DNA of 64,000 nt from Burkholderiaceae bacterium (GCA_019234815.1 JAFALA010000072.1:1-64000), one strand, 5' to 3'. Counted from the stretch's first letter, positions 28,001-36,499 are shown. A program made the numbers and translations. The notes: generated from the letters alone by a model not told the origin.

Positions 28001-28620
28001 CACAGGCCCGAGAAGCGGCTCATGGCGAAGGCATGCAGGCCCATGTCGAGGATGTCCTGCACGCTGCTGGGGAAGAACACCGGGAAGCCGACCGCCTTGA
28101 AGACGTGGTCGCTCTGGTGCGCGGCGGTGCTGCTCTTGGCGATGTGGTCGTCGCCGGCGATGGCGATCACGCCGCCGTGCTTGGCCGTGCCGGCCATGTT
28201 GGCGTGCTTGAACACGTCGATGCAGCGGTCCACGCCCGGACCCTTGCCGTACCACATGCCGAACACGCCATCGAACTTGTTCTTCTCAGGGAACAGGTCG
28301 AGCTGCTGCGAACCCCACACGGCGGTGGCGGCGAGCTCCTCGTTCACGCCCGGCTGGAACACGACGTTCTGCTTGGCCAGGTGCTTCTTGGCGGACTGTA
28401 GCATCTGGTCGTAATTGCCCAGCGGAGAGCCCCGGTAGCCGCTGATGAAGCCGGCCGTGTTCAGGCCGGCCATAGCATCGCGCGTGCGCTGCAGCATGGG
28501 CAGGCGCACCAGGGCCTGCACGCCACTCATGAAGGCGCGGCCGTGATCGAGCGCGTATTTGTCGTCCAGCGAGACGGTTTCCAGGGCGCGCAGGATGTGT
28601 TCGGGCAGAGGGGCGTTCAT
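25063..28620 (-). CDS. Indolepyruvate ferredoxin oxidoreductase, fused alpha-beta
   Basis: 1185 residues. The N-terminal half has the pyrimidine/TPP-binding parts (SGYRGSPLGNYDQML; GDGTYFHSGLLAIRQSIASG with NDAVAMTGGQ). A ferredoxin-type cluster region, CEGCGDCSVQSNCLSIEP then CNKDYSCVKGFCPSF, precedes the gamma-type domain (GVGGTGVITIGQLLG). Burkholderiales use this long single-chain form, without a CoA step being visible, to oxidise arylpyruvates or branched 2-oxo acids. ATG at 28620 has GGAG upstream. Divergent from an Lrp/AsnC regulator. Confidence 0.95.
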   Translation of the reverse strand: MNAPLPEHILRALETVSLDDKYALDHGRAFMSGVQALVRLPMLQRTRDAMAGLNTAGFISGYRGSPLGNYDQMLQSAKKHLAKQNVVFQPGVNEELAATAVWGSQQLDLFPEKNKFDGVFGMWYGKGPGVDRCIDVFKHANMAGTAKHGGVIAIAGDDHIAKSSTAAHQSDHVFKAVGFPVFFPSSVQDILDMGLHAFAMSRFSGLWSGLKTIQEIVESASSISVDPDRVNIILPEDFQMPAGGLHIRWPDPPLEQEARLMDFKWYAALAYVRANKLNYNVVATPKDRFGIIASGKAWNDTRQALHDLGLDDDTCRRLGIRLHKVNVVWPLEATITRDFAQGLQEILVVEEKRQMIEYQLKEELYNWRPDVRPNVLGKFEEAEGDMSGGEWSRPNPSANWLLRPQADLTPAIIARAIAKRLKKLGVDADVAARLEARVAIIDAKENALKAETQTAGGADRTPWFCSGCPHNTSTRVPEGSRAVAGIGCHYMVSWMPGRNTATFTQMGGEGVPWVGQSAFTNEKHIFANLGDGTYFHSGLLAIRQSIASGVNITYKILYNDAVAMTGGQQVGERPEGHSVMQIMHSLISEGVAKLVIVTDEPEKYEGTTLSPGVTVHHRDELDAIQRQFRELTGTTIIIYDQTCATEKRRRRKRGKLVDPAKRMVINELVCEGCGDCSVQSNCLSIEPVETDFGRKRTINQNTCNKDYSCVKGFCPSFVTVEGGAMKKAKRGKALSPFDASLPALRTPVIPNAESAWGIVVAGVGGTGVITIGQLLGMAAHLEGKGVITQDAAGLAQKGGATWSHIQIANDADNLHCTKVGTAEADLVIACDAIVAANKATLAVMREGRTYVALNTHGSPTASLVGNADWSFPGAACASALASAVGPAALGQFDAEEVAVKLLGDSLYTNPLMLGYAWQQGRVPLSYAALMRAIELNNVQVDNNKAAFEWGRRCAQDLASVQALFAATQVINFVKRPGVDELIAKRVEFLTGYQNAAYAAQYRALVEKVRAAEAPLASTRLAEAVARYLFKLMAYKDEYEVARLHTDPAFTAKIAEQFEGNYKLVHHLAPPLWAKKNERGELQKSAFGAWVRPAFAVLAKLKGLRGTALDVFGYHPERKIERALIAEYRADIEALLDKGLTAERLAVAVELARIPEEIRGYGHVKLRNLNAVRGKWDQLKAQWRAL

Positions 28621-28794
28621 TGCTTTTGGCTCCGTGTAATGGGCGGACGAATCAAGGCCGCTTGTGGCGGCCCGGATTTCCGTTTTTTTGGAAACTGGCA
28701 CGAGCAGGATAGGGCGAAACACGCCTTTTGTGCCAGTTGCGCGAGTGTAGGCAAACCGTGGCGATGGGTGCTTGCTATCTGCTGCTTGAATTTT

Positions 28795-28812
28795 GTAGTT
28801 TGCGCAATAATC
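28795..28812. promoter_or_regulatory. Candidate Lrp/AsnC site between the oxidoreductase gene and its regulator
   Basis: The 220-base divergent region contains the palindrome TTGCGCAA at 28800-28807 within AGTTTGCGCAATAAT. It lies about 35 bases before the regulator start, so autoregulation is possible. Otherwise nothing is seen in 28621-28840. Confidence 0.35.
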
Positions 28813-28840
28813 TTTCTCAAATCAACTGAAAGAGTTCGGA

Positions 28841-29401
28841 TTGGCGTCTCGTAATCCTGCTTCAGGGCAAACCACTAGAAAGCAAAACCCAGCCGAGTCC
28901 GATGCGGACGACGGCGCTCAGGGCCTGGATCGCTACCACATTGCCATCCTGGCGGCGCTGCAGCGCGATGCGCGCCTGTCCAATGCCGAACTCGCCAACC
29001 AGATCGGCCTGTCGGCGGCGCCCACGTGGCGGCGGGTGCGCTGGCTGGAGGAGCAGGGGTTCATCACCGGCTACCGGGCCGAGATCGACCGCCGCAAGCT
29101 GGGCCTGGGCGTGCTGGCCTTCGTGCGCCTGGATGCCGACCGCAACACCGGCGCCAGCACGCGCCCGCTGGAAGACGCCATTCGCGCACTGCCCGAGGTC
29201 ATCTCCTGCCACTACATCTCAGGCGCCGGCACCTTCGAGCTGCAGGTCATGGCCACTGACCTCGATGCCTTCTCGCGCTTCTCGATCGACACCCTGCTGA
29301 ACCTGCCCAACGTGAAGGACATCCACACCAGTTTTTCGCTGGGCGAGGTCAAGGCGGGGGCGGTGATGCCCCTGACGCATTTGAGGCCGGCGAAGCCTTG
29401 A
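28841..29401 (+). CDS. Lrp/AsnC-family regulator, probably of indolepyruvate oxidoreductase
   Basis: 186 residues from a TTG start; no ATG or GTG lies in frame before the HTH. After a polar 28-residue tail the HTH reads LDRYHIAILAALQRDARLSN...LSAAPTWRRVRWLEEQGFI, then an Lrp effector domain (AFVRLDADRNTG...HYISGAGTFELQVMATD). Divergent from the indolepyruvate oxidoreductase gene, so it probably senses an aromatic or branched amino acid and controls it. The TTG start is uncertain. Confidence 0.88.
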   Translation: MASRNPASGQTTRKQNPAESDADDGAQGLDRYHIAILAALQRDARLSNAELANQIGLSAAPTWRRVRWLEEQGFITGYRAEIDRRKLGLGVLAFVRLDADRNTGASTRPLEDAIRALPEVISCHYISGAGTFELQVMATDLDAFSRFSIDTLLNLPNVKDIHTSFSLGEVKAGAVMPLTHLRPAKP

Positions 29402-29474
29402 GGCTGGAGACTGCAGTCCGGCCGCACTGCTTTTTCATGGCTTGAAACCTGCCTTTCACCTTATGCTGGCGGAC

Positions 29475-30218
29475 ATGGCTGCAGCACGATTTCTTCCTGG
29501 CGTCCTGGCGATTGCGCTGGGCATGGGCTCGGCCGTGCAGGCGGTACATGCGGCCGACAAGCTGCCGGCCCAGAACCTCTGGGTCGAGATCCGCTGGGTC
29601 GACAGCAGCATCAGCCCCGACCTGGTGGCCGCGGCTCGCGACGGCTCGACCGTGGTCGGTACTTCGGGATCGATCTCGCCCAAGGGCTGGGTCGGCTACA
29701 GCACCGGCTCCCATGAAGATGCGCAAAGCCGCAACCAGAGCCAGCGCGTGCTGGTACTCAACGGCCAGCAGGCGGGCGTGCAATTCAAGGACACGGCGGC
29801 CTTGCAGTGGCTTGATTACGGCGTGCCGGCATTGCCCGGTGCGGGCGCAAGCGGCGGCGGCACCCCAGCCCATGCTGCGAACCCGACCCGGGCCGCAGCG
29901 CGCGTGGGCTTGAACCAGGGCTATGTGGAGCAATCGCGCGGATTCAGCGTCGGCGTGCAGTGGCCCGGCGGCAAGCAGCCGGCGCGAGTGGAGTTCAAGG
30001 TCCAGAGCTACAAGCCAGATGCGCAGCGCCAGCCCGATATGCCGCTGCCGCAGCAGAGCCAGGTGGTCGGGACCGTGCTGGTGCCCCTGGGGCACTGGGT
30101 GACGGTGGCCAGGCAGGGAGGCAGCGCGCAAGCCTCCGAGCCGGGCAGCTACGGCACCCACAATGCCGAGCCGGTGGAGAGCCGGGAGTTGCAGATCCGG
30201 GTCGACCTGGCGCCCTAG
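29475..30218 (+). CDS. Exported protein of unknown function
   Basis: 247 residues with a signal peptide ending near VQAVHA. The mature part starts LPAQNLWVEIRWVDSS and contains Gly/Ala/Pro-rich stretches and a QQSQVVGTVLVPLGHWVTVA segment. The strand patterns (LWVEIRWV, RVLVLNGQQAGVQF, ELQIRVDL) resemble periplasmic secretin-associated or beta-sandwich proteins, but I cannot name a family. 29463 is an alternative ATG. Next to, and convergent with, a solute-binding protein gene. Confidence 0.75.
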   Translation: MAAARFLPGVLAIALGMGSAVQAVHAADKLPAQNLWVEIRWVDSSISPDLVAAARDGSTVVGTSGSISPKGWVGYSTGSHEDAQSRNQSQRVLVLNGQQAGVQFKDTAALQWLDYGVPALPGAGASGGGTPAHAANPTRAAARVGLNQGYVEQSRGFSVGVQWPGGKQPARVEFKVQSYKPDAQRQPDMPLPQQSQVVGTVLVPLGHWVTVARQGGSAQASEPGSYGTHNAEPVESRELQIRVDLAP

Positions 30219-30247
30219 GTCTTGGGATGCGCTGGCGTGTCCGGCGG

Positions 30248-31111
30248 TTACTGCACGCCCCAGCGATTGCGGATGGCTTTCAGAACACCGCGATCTTCCA
30301 AGGTTTGCACGGCGGCGCTGATGGTCATGGCATCGGCCTCGGATACCGATTTCTTGCTCAACCACAGGCGAACCGGCGTGGAGGAAGGCGACCAGGGCAG
30401 CTCCTTCAACTCGATGCCAAGGCGCTTGGCCTCGTGAAGCGCCACTTGACGGTCGGCCAACAACACCTCGCCGCGCTGCGCTTTCAGCATCGTCAAGCCC
30501 TGAGCCACGCCTTCATAGGGCGTGAACAGATGCGCCTGCTGCAGCTTGGGCAGGGCTTCGGCGTAGCCGGGGCCGAACCAGCCGAGGTTCTGGCTGATCA
30601 GGCGCAGCTTGTGGCTGAGCAGGTCGTCGAAGCTCTCGATGGACGGCAGGGCGACACCGTTGGCCGCGGGGGACGAGGCCAAGGTGAACAAGCTGACCAC
30701 CTCGCTGCGGTAGGGCGGCGTCAGCCAGCCGTATTGGGCGCGTTCGGGCGTTGCCTCCACGTCCATGAGCACGTCGATGTCGCCGGCCATGAACATGAGG
30801 CGGCGGCGGCGGCGCGGCAAGGTCGGCAGCATTTCCACCTTGCAGCCGGCCTGCACCAGGATGGCCTCCAGCAGCTCGGGCTCGCTGCCGCTTGGGGCAT
30901 GGCCGGGCTCCAGGATGATGTACGGCGGCGCATGCATCATGGACACGCGCATGGGATGATCGCAAGCGTGCGCGGACCAAGCGCTCAGGCATGAAGTGAA
31001 CGCCCATCCGAAGTGAATCGCGGTCTGTCGAAGCGCGGAGCGCAATTTGAATGTCGCCCTGGATGACGCATGCAAGAGCGTCGAAGGGCATGGCGAAGCG
31101 GCGAAATACAC
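30248..31111 (-). CDS. Periplasmic solute-binding protein family 3 (amino-acid-type)
   Basis: 287 residues from a GTG. A hydrophobic export segment is near 33-48 (HFGWAFTSCLSAWSAHA) after a long N-terminal tail, so the true start may be further in. The SBP_bac_3 fold shows in MMHAPPYIILEPG, SGSEPELLEAILVQAGCKVEMLP, DIDVLMDVEATPERAQYGWLTPPYRSEVVSL and the C-terminal LEDRGVLKAIRNRWGV. No ABC permease or ATPase is adjacent, so it may be an orphan sensor or transport component. Confidence 0.8.
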   Translation of the reverse strand: MYFAASPCPSTLLHASSRATFKLRSALRQTAIHFGWAFTSCLSAWSAHACDHPMRVSMMHAPPYIILEPGHAPSGSEPELLEAILVQAGCKVEMLPTLPRRRRRLMFMAGDIDVLMDVEATPERAQYGWLTPPYRSEVVSLFTLASSPAANGVALPSIESFDDLLSHKLRLISQNLGWFGPGYAEALPKLQQAHLFTPYEGVAQGLTMLKAQRGEVLLADRQVALHEAKRLGIELKELPWSPSSTPVRLWLSKKSVSEADAMTISAAVQTLEDRGVLKAIRNRWGVQ

Positions 31112-31253
31112 GGGACAGGTTCTTGACAGCGGGAGCCGTCCAGCTTGTGGACACGGCGCCTGATTATTTCATGCGTCGTTTCAAGACGATATTGGGAGTA
31201 AAGCCGATGCATCCTGATGCCTGCATGTAACGCCAGCTTCGTAAGATGCCGCC

Positions 31254-31634
31254 ATGACCCAAGCAATGACCCTCGCGCTGATCGCGCACGACGGCAAGAA
31301 GGCCGACATGGTGCTGCTGGCCAGCGAGTTTGCCGATTTCCTGCGTGGCTGCCGGCTGATGGCCACCGGCACCACGGGCGGCCGATTGAAGCAGGCACTG
31401 GCCCTGGACGTGGAGTGTTTGTTGTCAGGTCCGCAGGGCGGGGACCTGCAGATCGGCGCACGGCTGGCGGTGGGCGAGGTCGACGGCGTGATCTTCCTGC
31501 GCGACCCCATGACGCCGCAGCCGCACGAACCCGACATCAACGCCCTGGTGCGGGCCTGCGACGTGCACAACGTGCCTTGCGCCACCAACATGGCCGGTGC
31601 AAGGCTGATGCTGAGCAGCTGGGCGGCGGCCTAG
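31254..31634 (+). CDS. mgsA: Methylglyoxal synthase
   Basis: 126 residues with all family motifs: [21 protein letters not shown] (phosphate binding), [14 protein letters not shown], the catalytic Asp region [27 protein letters not shown] (His) and [11 protein letters not shown]. It converts dihydroxyacetone phosphate to methylglyoxal and phosphate. It is slightly short compared with E. coli MgsA (152) because it lacks its terminal extensions. A glyoxalase I gene that can remove methylglyoxal lies at 58052. Convergent with the dienelactone hydrolase gene. Confidence 0.96.
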   Translation: MTQAMTLALIAHDGKKADMVLLASEFADFLRGCRLMATGTTGGRLKQALALDVECLLSGPQGGDLQIGARLAVGEVDGVIFLRDPMTPQPHEPDINALVRACDVHNVPCATNMAGARLMLSSWAAA

Positions 31635-31638
31635 CTGC

Positions 31639-32319
31639 TCAACGATCCAGCTCGTGGCGCAGGAAGCCGGTGCTGCGGTCGAACGATTGCTTGGCGCAGG
31701 TTTCGTTGTAGACCTCGGGCCGGCCGTTGTTGAAAAACGCGTGGTCGGCCGCGTAGGCGTAGATCACCGGATGCTGGCCGGCCTGGCGCATGGTGTCCGT
31801 CAATGACTTCACCGCGGCGGGCGTGCACCAATCGTCGTACAGGGCGAAATGGCCCTGGAAGGGGATCTTGATCTGGGCCGGATTGGCAAACTCGGCCGGC
31901 GGTATGCCGTAGTAGCAGACGGCCGCGGACACGCCTTTCACGTGCACCGCCGCGGCGACGGTCAGCGCGCCGCCCATGCAGAAACCCAGCACGCCGATCT
32001 TGCCACTGCGCGCAGCCAGGAATTGGACGGCGCCTTGCAGGTCCTGGAAGGTGGCGTCGGCAAAGTCCAGCCCCGTCATCAGGTGCCGGGCCTCGTCGGT
32101 GTCGCTGGCCACGCGGCCATGGAAGAGGTCGGGCGCCAGGGTGTTGAAGCCGGCGGCGGCAAAGCGGTCAGCCACCTGCTTGATGTGTTCGTTCAAGCCC
32201 CACCATTCCTGGATCAGGATCAAGCCCGGCGCCTTGGCGGGCGCGCCGACCTGGGCCTGTGCCAGATAGGCCTGGCTTGTCTTGCCGTCTGGGCGTTGGA
32301 ATTCGATCATCTGGCTCAT
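31639..32319 (-). CDS. Dienelactone hydrolase family protein
   Basis: 226 residues, alpha/beta hydrolase. The oxyanion/nucleophile region GLILIQEWWGLNEHI is followed by the nucleophile elbow GVLGFCMGGAL (Cys), Asp in ALYDDWCTP and His in YAADHAFFN: a Cys-Asp-His triad as in dienelactone hydrolases. Such enzymes open dienelactones in catechol degradation or act as general esterases. A strong AAGGAGA precedes the ATG. Downstream of mltA and an 86-residue gene on the same strand. Confidence 0.92.
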   Translation of the reverse strand: MSQMIEFQRPDGKTSQAYLAQAQVGAPAKAPGLILIQEWWGLNEHIKQVADRFAAAGFNTLAPDLFHGRVASDTDEARHLMTGLDFADATFQDLQGAVQFLAARSGKIGVLGFCMGGALTVAAAVHVKGVSAAVCYYGIPPAEFANPAQIKIPFQGHFALYDDWCTPAAVKSLTDTMRQAGQHPVIYAYAADHAFFNNGRPEVYNETCAKQSFDRSTGFLRHELDR

Positions 32320-32354
32320 GACGCTTCTCCTTGTTGGAACGAGGGGACTCCCTT

Positions 32355-32615
32355 TTACGCGGATGGTGCCGTGGAATCCGAGGCCAGCATCAGGTCGATC
32401 AATTCCTTGGCAAATTCCAGCGCTTCTTCGGCCGTAGCGAAATAGTACTCGCCGCCCAGGTCGGCTGCATCACCTTCGGGGCCGATGTGCACCACGGCCC
32501 AGCCTTCGGCGCCGCCGCCTATGGCGCAGATGCCGAAGCTGCCGGGCGGCAGCTCGCGCGCCGATCCCGCGGTCACGAAGATATCCCGGCCTTGGTGGGA
32601 GTGGTAGCGCTTCAA
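32355..32615 (-). CDS. Small acidic protein of unknown function, coupled to mltA
   Basis: 86 residues starting from a TTG that overlaps the mltA stop codon (TTGA at 32612-32615). It is acidic toward its end, with AIGGGAEGWAVVHIGPEGD and YYFATAEEALEFAKELIDL, a compact alpha/beta-looking sequence with good codon usage. No family recognised. The TTG start and overlap make translational coupling likely. Confidence 0.6.
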   Translation of the reverse strand: MKRYHSHQGRDIFVTAGSARELPPGSFGICAIGGGAEGWAVVHIGPEGDAADLGGEYYFATAEEALEFAKELIDLMLASDSTAPSA

Positions 32616-33832
32616 GGCGTTCCTTCCGCGTCGGTGCGCGGCCAAAGCGCCCATAGATGCAAGGGCTGCTTCATCCGGCCCGCCTGCGCCTCGGCTTCCG
32701 GGCCCCAGCCCCAGAAGTAGTCGAGCCGCACGGCGCCGGTGATGGCCGAGCCGGTGTCCTGCGCCATGGCCAGGCGGCGCAAGGGCGTGTTGCTGAGCGG
32801 CTCGGTGGCGTCCATCCAGATCGGCGTGCCGTAGGGAATGCTGGCGCGGTCCACCGCCACCGAGCGGCCCGGCGTCAGCGCCACGCCTTGGCCGCCGCGC
32901 GGGCCCAGGTTGGGGTCGGGCAGCGGCTCCTCGCGAAAGAACACGTAGCGAGGGTTGGCGGCCAGCAGTTCGGCAATGCGCTGCGGATTGCGGCGGGCCC
33001 AGTCCTTGATCTGCGGCCACGAGGCTTCGCCGGGACGCAGCTCGCCGCGCTCGATGAGCCAGCGTCCCACCGATTGATAGGGCAGGTTGTTGTGGCCCGC
33101 AAAGGCCAGCCGCAGCTGGCGCTGTTCGCCGTTCGGCTCGGTCAGCTGCAGCCGGCCCGAGCCCTGGATGTGCAGCAGCAGGGCATCCAGCGGGTCGTCC
33201 ACAAAGGCGATTTCCTGCGGACGAAGGCGGGCGCGCAGGGCCGGATCGCTGTCGATCTGGCTGCGCGTGAAATAGGGGCGTTGCGGGTTCAGGTCCGGCG
33301 GCGGCGCGTACAGCGGCACCTTGAACGCGCCTTGAGGCCGGCGCATGGCTTGCAGCAGCGGTTCGAAATAGCCGGTGATCAGGCCCTCGTCCCGGCCGTC
33401 CAGGTTCTCGACCCGGAACGGCTGCAAATGGCGCATCAGCCAGGCGTGGGCCTCCAGGTCGTCGTGCGGCGTGGCCGCGCCGGCCTGGGCGCAGGTCGGG
33501 CCCCAGCCGGGGGCGGGCTTGAGGCAGGAGCGCATCAGCACAGGCCAGAAGGCGCTGGCCTGGTCCTCGCCCCAGCCGGGCAGCTCGCTCCATTGCGCCG
33601 AGACCCAGCGGGCGTGTTCGCGCAGCATGACGGTGCGGGAGATTTCCGGTGCGGGCGGCGGGGCTGCCGGCGCCGACCTGTCCGAAGGCGGCCGCACGGG
33701 CGCGGCACTCTCGGGGCGTTCAAGCCGGGTGCTGCTGCACGCCGTCAGCGCTCCTAGAATGAGCAGCGCCGCCAGCCGGACCCGCAAACCAGGCCGCCTG
33801 GCCGCAGCATCAAACGGAGAGGCGACTGTCAT
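32612..33832 (-). CDS. mltA: Membrane-bound lytic murein transglycosylase A
   Basis: 406 residues. A lipoprotein signal with lipobox LTAC (Cys32) anchors it to the outer membrane. The MltA barrel has LITGYFEPLLQA, HIQGSGRLQL, the 3D/RlpA-like segment SIPYGTPIWMD and AMAQDTGSAITGAVRLDYFWGWG containing the catalytic Asp. It cuts murein glycan strands to 1,6-anhydro products. The ATG at 33832 overlaps head to head with a small plus-strand gene; earlier starts exist but would give no better signal. Confidence 0.94.
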   Translation of the reverse strand: MTVASPFDAAARRPGLRVRLAALLILGALTACSSTRLERPESAAPVRPPSDRSAPAAPPPAPEISRTVMLREHARWVSAQWSELPGWGEDQASAFWPVLMRSCLKPAPGWGPTCAQAGAATPHDDLEAHAWLMRHLQPFRVENLDGRDEGLITGYFEPLLQAMRRPQGAFKVPLYAPPPDLNPQRPYFTRSQIDSDPALRARLRPQEIAFVDDPLDALLLHIQGSGRLQLTEPNGEQRQLRLAFAGHNNLPYQSVGRWLIERGELRPGEASWPQIKDWARRNPQRIAELLAANPRYVFFREEPLPDPNLGPRGGQGVALTPGRSVAVDRASIPYGTPIWMDATEPLSNTPLRRLAMAQDTGSAITGAVRLDYFWGWGPEAEAQAGRMKQPLHLWALWPRTDAEGTP

Positions 33833-33950
33833 GGGTGTGATTGTGCTGGAGGCGATGGGCGCCTTGGTCCTGCTGCTGTTCATCGTCTGGTGGACCATGT
33901 TTTCCGGCCGCAAGAAAGGCGAACGCCACACCGACGACGAGGCATCCTGA
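33831..33950 (+). CDS. 39-residue single-helix membrane protein
   Basis: ATG at 33831 with an excellent GGAGAGG 8 bases upstream. One transmembrane helix (IVLEAMGALVLLLFIVWWTMF) and a short charged tail (SGRKKGERHTDDEAS). It begins inside the start codon of divergent mltA. The strong ribosome site and membrane pattern support it; the function is unknown. Confidence 0.6.
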   Translation: MGVIVLEAMGALVLLLFIVWWTMFSGRKKGERHTDDEAS

Positions 33951-33953
33951 GGC

Positions 33954-34328
33954 TCAATGCAGGCTGCCGGCTTCGGCCAGGATGAATTCGGGCACTTCGG
34001 CGTAGAAGATCTCGGCGTCGTCGGTCACGCACAGGTAGCGGCCGCGCATGCTGCCTTGCGGGGTGCTGATCTGCGCCCAGGAGCTGTACTGGAAACTCTC
34101 GCCCGGCTGCAGATGCGGCTGGTGGCCCACCACCGCCAGGCCGTTGACCGCCTGCTCGTCGCCATGCGCGTCGACAATCAGCCAGTGGCGTGCGATCAGT
34201 TGCGCGGCGATGTCGCCCGTGTTCGTGATCGTGATGGTGTAGCTGAATGCATATTGCGCTTCGGACGGCGCCGTCTGCTCCGGCAACACCTGGACCTGAA
34301 CCTTGCATGAGAATTGGGGATGGGCCAT
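33954..34328 (-). CDS. apaG: ApaG domain protein (Co2+/Mg2+ efflux-associated)
   Basis: 124 residues, the whole immunoglobulin-like DUF525/ApaG fold: VQVLPEQTAPSEAQYAFSYTI, ARHWLIVDAHGDEQAVNGLAVVGHQPHLQPGESF, TPQGSMRGRYLCVTDD. ApaG is linked to metal-ion and diadenosine tetraphosphate metabolism; its precise action is unsettled. Divergent from, and very close to, the MgtC-family gene, itself a magnesium-related protein, which fits. Confidence 0.95.
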   Translation of the reverse strand: MAHPQFSCKVQVQVLPEQTAPSEAQYAFSYTITITNTGDIAAQLIARHWLIVDAHGDEQAVNGLAVVGHQPHLQPGESFQYSSWAQISTPQGSMRGRYLCVTDDAEIFYAEVPEFILAEAGSLH

Positions 34329-34385
34329 CGCGGCATTTTAATGGGCCTGGCAGGTGAACCTGAAGGGCCTGGAAAGGAAACCAAC

Positions 34386-35135
34386 TTGAACATCTTCTCC
34401 CCAGACTGGCTCGCTTCGTTCTGGACCCGGGACTTCATCGATGCGAATCTGGTCGTGTTCGTCAACCTGTTCGGCGCGCTGGTGCTGGGCATGGTCGTGG
34501 GCTACGAGCGCGCCTATCACGGACGCGCGGCGGGCATGCGCACCTACGGCCTGGTGTGCATGGCGTCGGCGGCCTTGACGGTGTTTGTCGGCTATCCCGA
34601 ATACTGGTATGGCGGGCAGGGGCCGCATGTGCCGGGCGGCGACCCGACGCGGGTGGTGCAGGGCATCGTCACCGGCATCGGCTTCCTGGGCGCCGGCATC
34701 ATCATGAAAGACGGCATGAGCATCAGCGGCCTGACCACGGCGGCCTCGGTCTGGGCCTCCTGCGTGATCGGCATCCTGGTGGGGGTGGGCTTTTATTTCG
34801 CCGCCATCCTGCTGGCGCTGCTGTCGGCGGCCCTGATGATGTGGGGCTCGCGCCTGGAAATGCATCTGCCCTCGCGGCATGCCATCGGCGTGGTGCTGCA
34901 TTTTGTCGAGAACTACCTGCCCACCGAGGACTACCTGATCAACCTGCTGCACGTGCACGGCTTCGACCTGGCGCGCCAGTCGGTGTCCATCACCCTGGAC
35001 CGGGGCTGCTCGGAATGGCGCTTCGTGGCAGTGGCCCAGAATCGCCACAGCGATATTTCCATGCCTTCGCTGGCGACGCTGTTCCGCTCCCTGCCCGAAA
35101 TCGACCGCGTGCAATTGGCGCACGCCAGGAATTGA
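34386..35135 (+). CDS. MgtC/SapB family membrane protein
   Basis: 249 residues. The N-terminal MgtC domain has membrane helices and the signatures NLFGALVLGMVVGYERAYHGRAAGMRTYGLV and GIGFLGAGIIMKDG...GLTTAASVWASCVIGILVG. The C-terminal domain (about 165-249) resembles an ACT-like sensor. The TTG at 34386 has GGAAAGG 8 bases upstream and begins right at the first conserved residues; an ATG at 34341 has no ribosome site. MgtC proteins act in Mg2+ limitation and on F1F0 ATP synthase. Followed 9 bases later by tag. Confidence 0.88.
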   Translation: MNIFSPDWLASFWTRDFIDANLVVFVNLFGALVLGMVVGYERAYHGRAAGMRTYGLVCMASAALTVFVGYPEYWYGGQGPHVPGGDPTRVVQGIVTGIGFLGAGIIMKDGMSISGLTTAASVWASCVIGILVGVGFYFAAILLALLSAALMMWGSRLEMHLPSRHAIGVVLHFVENYLPTEDYLINLLHVHGFDLARQSVSITLDRGCSEWRFVAVAQNRHSDISMPSLATLFRSLPEIDRVQLAHARN

Positions 35136-35144
35136 GGCGCCGGG

Positions 35145-35792
35145 ATGAGCGAGATCGCCACTTTCACCGCCGGCGACGGCCTGGTGCGCTGCCGCTGGTG
35201 CGACACGCCCGGCTTTGCGCAGTACCTGCAGTACCACGACGAGGAATGGGGTTTCCCGGTCACCGACGACAGGCGCTTGTTCGAGAAGATCTGCCTGGAA
35301 GGGTTTCAGGCTGGCTTGTCCTGGCGCACCATCCTGTCCAAGCGCGAGGCCTTCCGGGCCGCCTTCGCCGATTTCGATTTCAGGCGGATCTGCGCATTCG
35401 GCCCATCCGATGTCGAGCGCCTGCTGCAGGACGCCGGCATCGTGCGGCATCGCGGCAAGATCGAGGCCGTCTTGAATAATGCCCGCCAGGTGCAGGTGCA
35501 GGCGCTGGTGGATGAGTTCGGCTCCTTGAGCGCCTACTTCTGGCGTTTCTGCCCTGACATCGACGCGCCCCTGCCCGTGCTGCGGAGCGAATCCGAGGCG
35601 TCGCGCGCGCTCTCGAAGGACCTGCGCCGGCGCGGCTGGAAGTTCGTCGGCCCCACCACCATGTACGCTTTCATGCAGGCCATGGGCATGGTCAACGACC
35701 ATGCGTCCGGCTGCCATGTTCGCGAGCGGGCGCAGGCGCAACGGCGCGCCATTCGGTCGGGTATGGGCCTCTCCGGGGCCGAGGCTTCGTAA
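35145..35792 (+). CDS. tag: DNA-3-methyladenine glycosylase I
   Basis: 215 residues. The Tag zinc site is complete: Cys in CRWCDTP, His in YHDEEWG, and the His/Cys pair in [11 protein letters not shown]. The substrate pocket [19 protein letters not shown] and the helix-hairpin-helix-like core [15 protein letters not shown] are present. It removes 3-methyladenine from alkylated DNA. Lies between the MgtC-type gene and rpe. Confidence 0.96.
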   Translation: MSEIATFTAGDGLVRCRWCDTPGFAQYLQYHDEEWGFPVTDDRRLFEKICLEGFQAGLSWRTILSKREAFRAAFADFDFRRICAFGPSDVERLLQDAGIVRHRGKIEAVLNNARQVQVQALVDEFGSLSAYFWRFCPDIDAPLPVLRSESEASRALSKDLRRRGWKFVGPTTMYAFMQAMGMVNDHASGCHVRERAQAQRRAIRSGMGLSGAEAS

Positions 35793-35803
35793 AATCCGCG
35801 TCC

Positions 35804-36499
35804 ATGAGCAAAACCTACCGCATCGCCCCCAGCTTGTTGTCCGCCGACTTTGCCCGCCTGGGCGAGGAGGTCCGCCATGTGCTGGCCGCTGGCGCCGACT
35901 GGATCCATTTCGACGTGATGGACAACCATTACGTACCCAACCTGACCTTCGGGCCCATGGTCTGCGAGGCCTTGCGCAAGCATGCGGTCAAGTCCGACGG
36001 CAGCGCCGCCATGATCGACGTACACCTGATGGTGCAGCCGGTCGACAGCCTGGCCCAGGCCTTTGCGAGGGCGGGCGCCGATCTGGTCAGCTTCCATCCC
36101 GATGCGTCCACCCACGTGGATCGCACGCTGCAGCTGATTCGCGCCGAAGGCGCCCAGGCCGGCCTGGTGTTCAATCCCGCGACGCCGCTGGACGTGCTGG
36201 AATGGGTGATCGACAAGGTCGACCTGGTGCTGATCATGAGCGTCAACCCTGGTTTTGGCGGCCAGAGTTTCATCCCCGCCGCGCTGCGCAAGCTCGAGCA
36301 GGCGCGCCGCATCATCGACGCTGAAATGGCGCGGACCGGGCGCGACATCCGCCTGGAGATCGACGGCGGCGTCAAGGTCGACAACATCCGTGAAATCGCC
36401 CATGCCGGCGCCGACACCTTCGTCGCGGGTTCGGCCATCTTCGGCAAGCCCGATTACAAGGCCGTGATCGACGCGATGCGAGCCGAACTGGCGCGTTGA
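35804..36499 (+). CDS. rpe: Ribulose-phosphate 3-epimerase
   Basis: 231 residues, TIM barrel: [34 protein letters not shown] (metal His and catalytic Asp), [45 protein letters not shown]. It interconverts ribulose 5-phosphate and xylulose 5-phosphate in the pentose phosphate or Calvin pathways. Its stop abuts the next gene. Confidence 0.98.
   Translation: MSKTYRIAPSLLSADFARLGEEVRHVLAAGADWIHFDVMDNHYVPNLTFGPMVCEALRKHAVKSDGSAAMIDVHLMVQPVDSLAQAFARAGADLVSFHPDASTHVDRTLQLIRAEGAQAGLVFNPATPLDVLEWVIDKVDLVLIMSVNPGFGGQSFIPAALRKLEQARRIIDAEMARTGRDIRLEIDGGVKVDNIREIAHAGADTFVAGSAIFGKPDYKAVIDAMRAELAR

Noticed and set aside
26770-28401. 543-codon open frame on the plus strand
   Set aside because: It is the antisense of indolepyruvate ferredoxin oxidoreductase; composition and lack of any motif mark it as a shadow.
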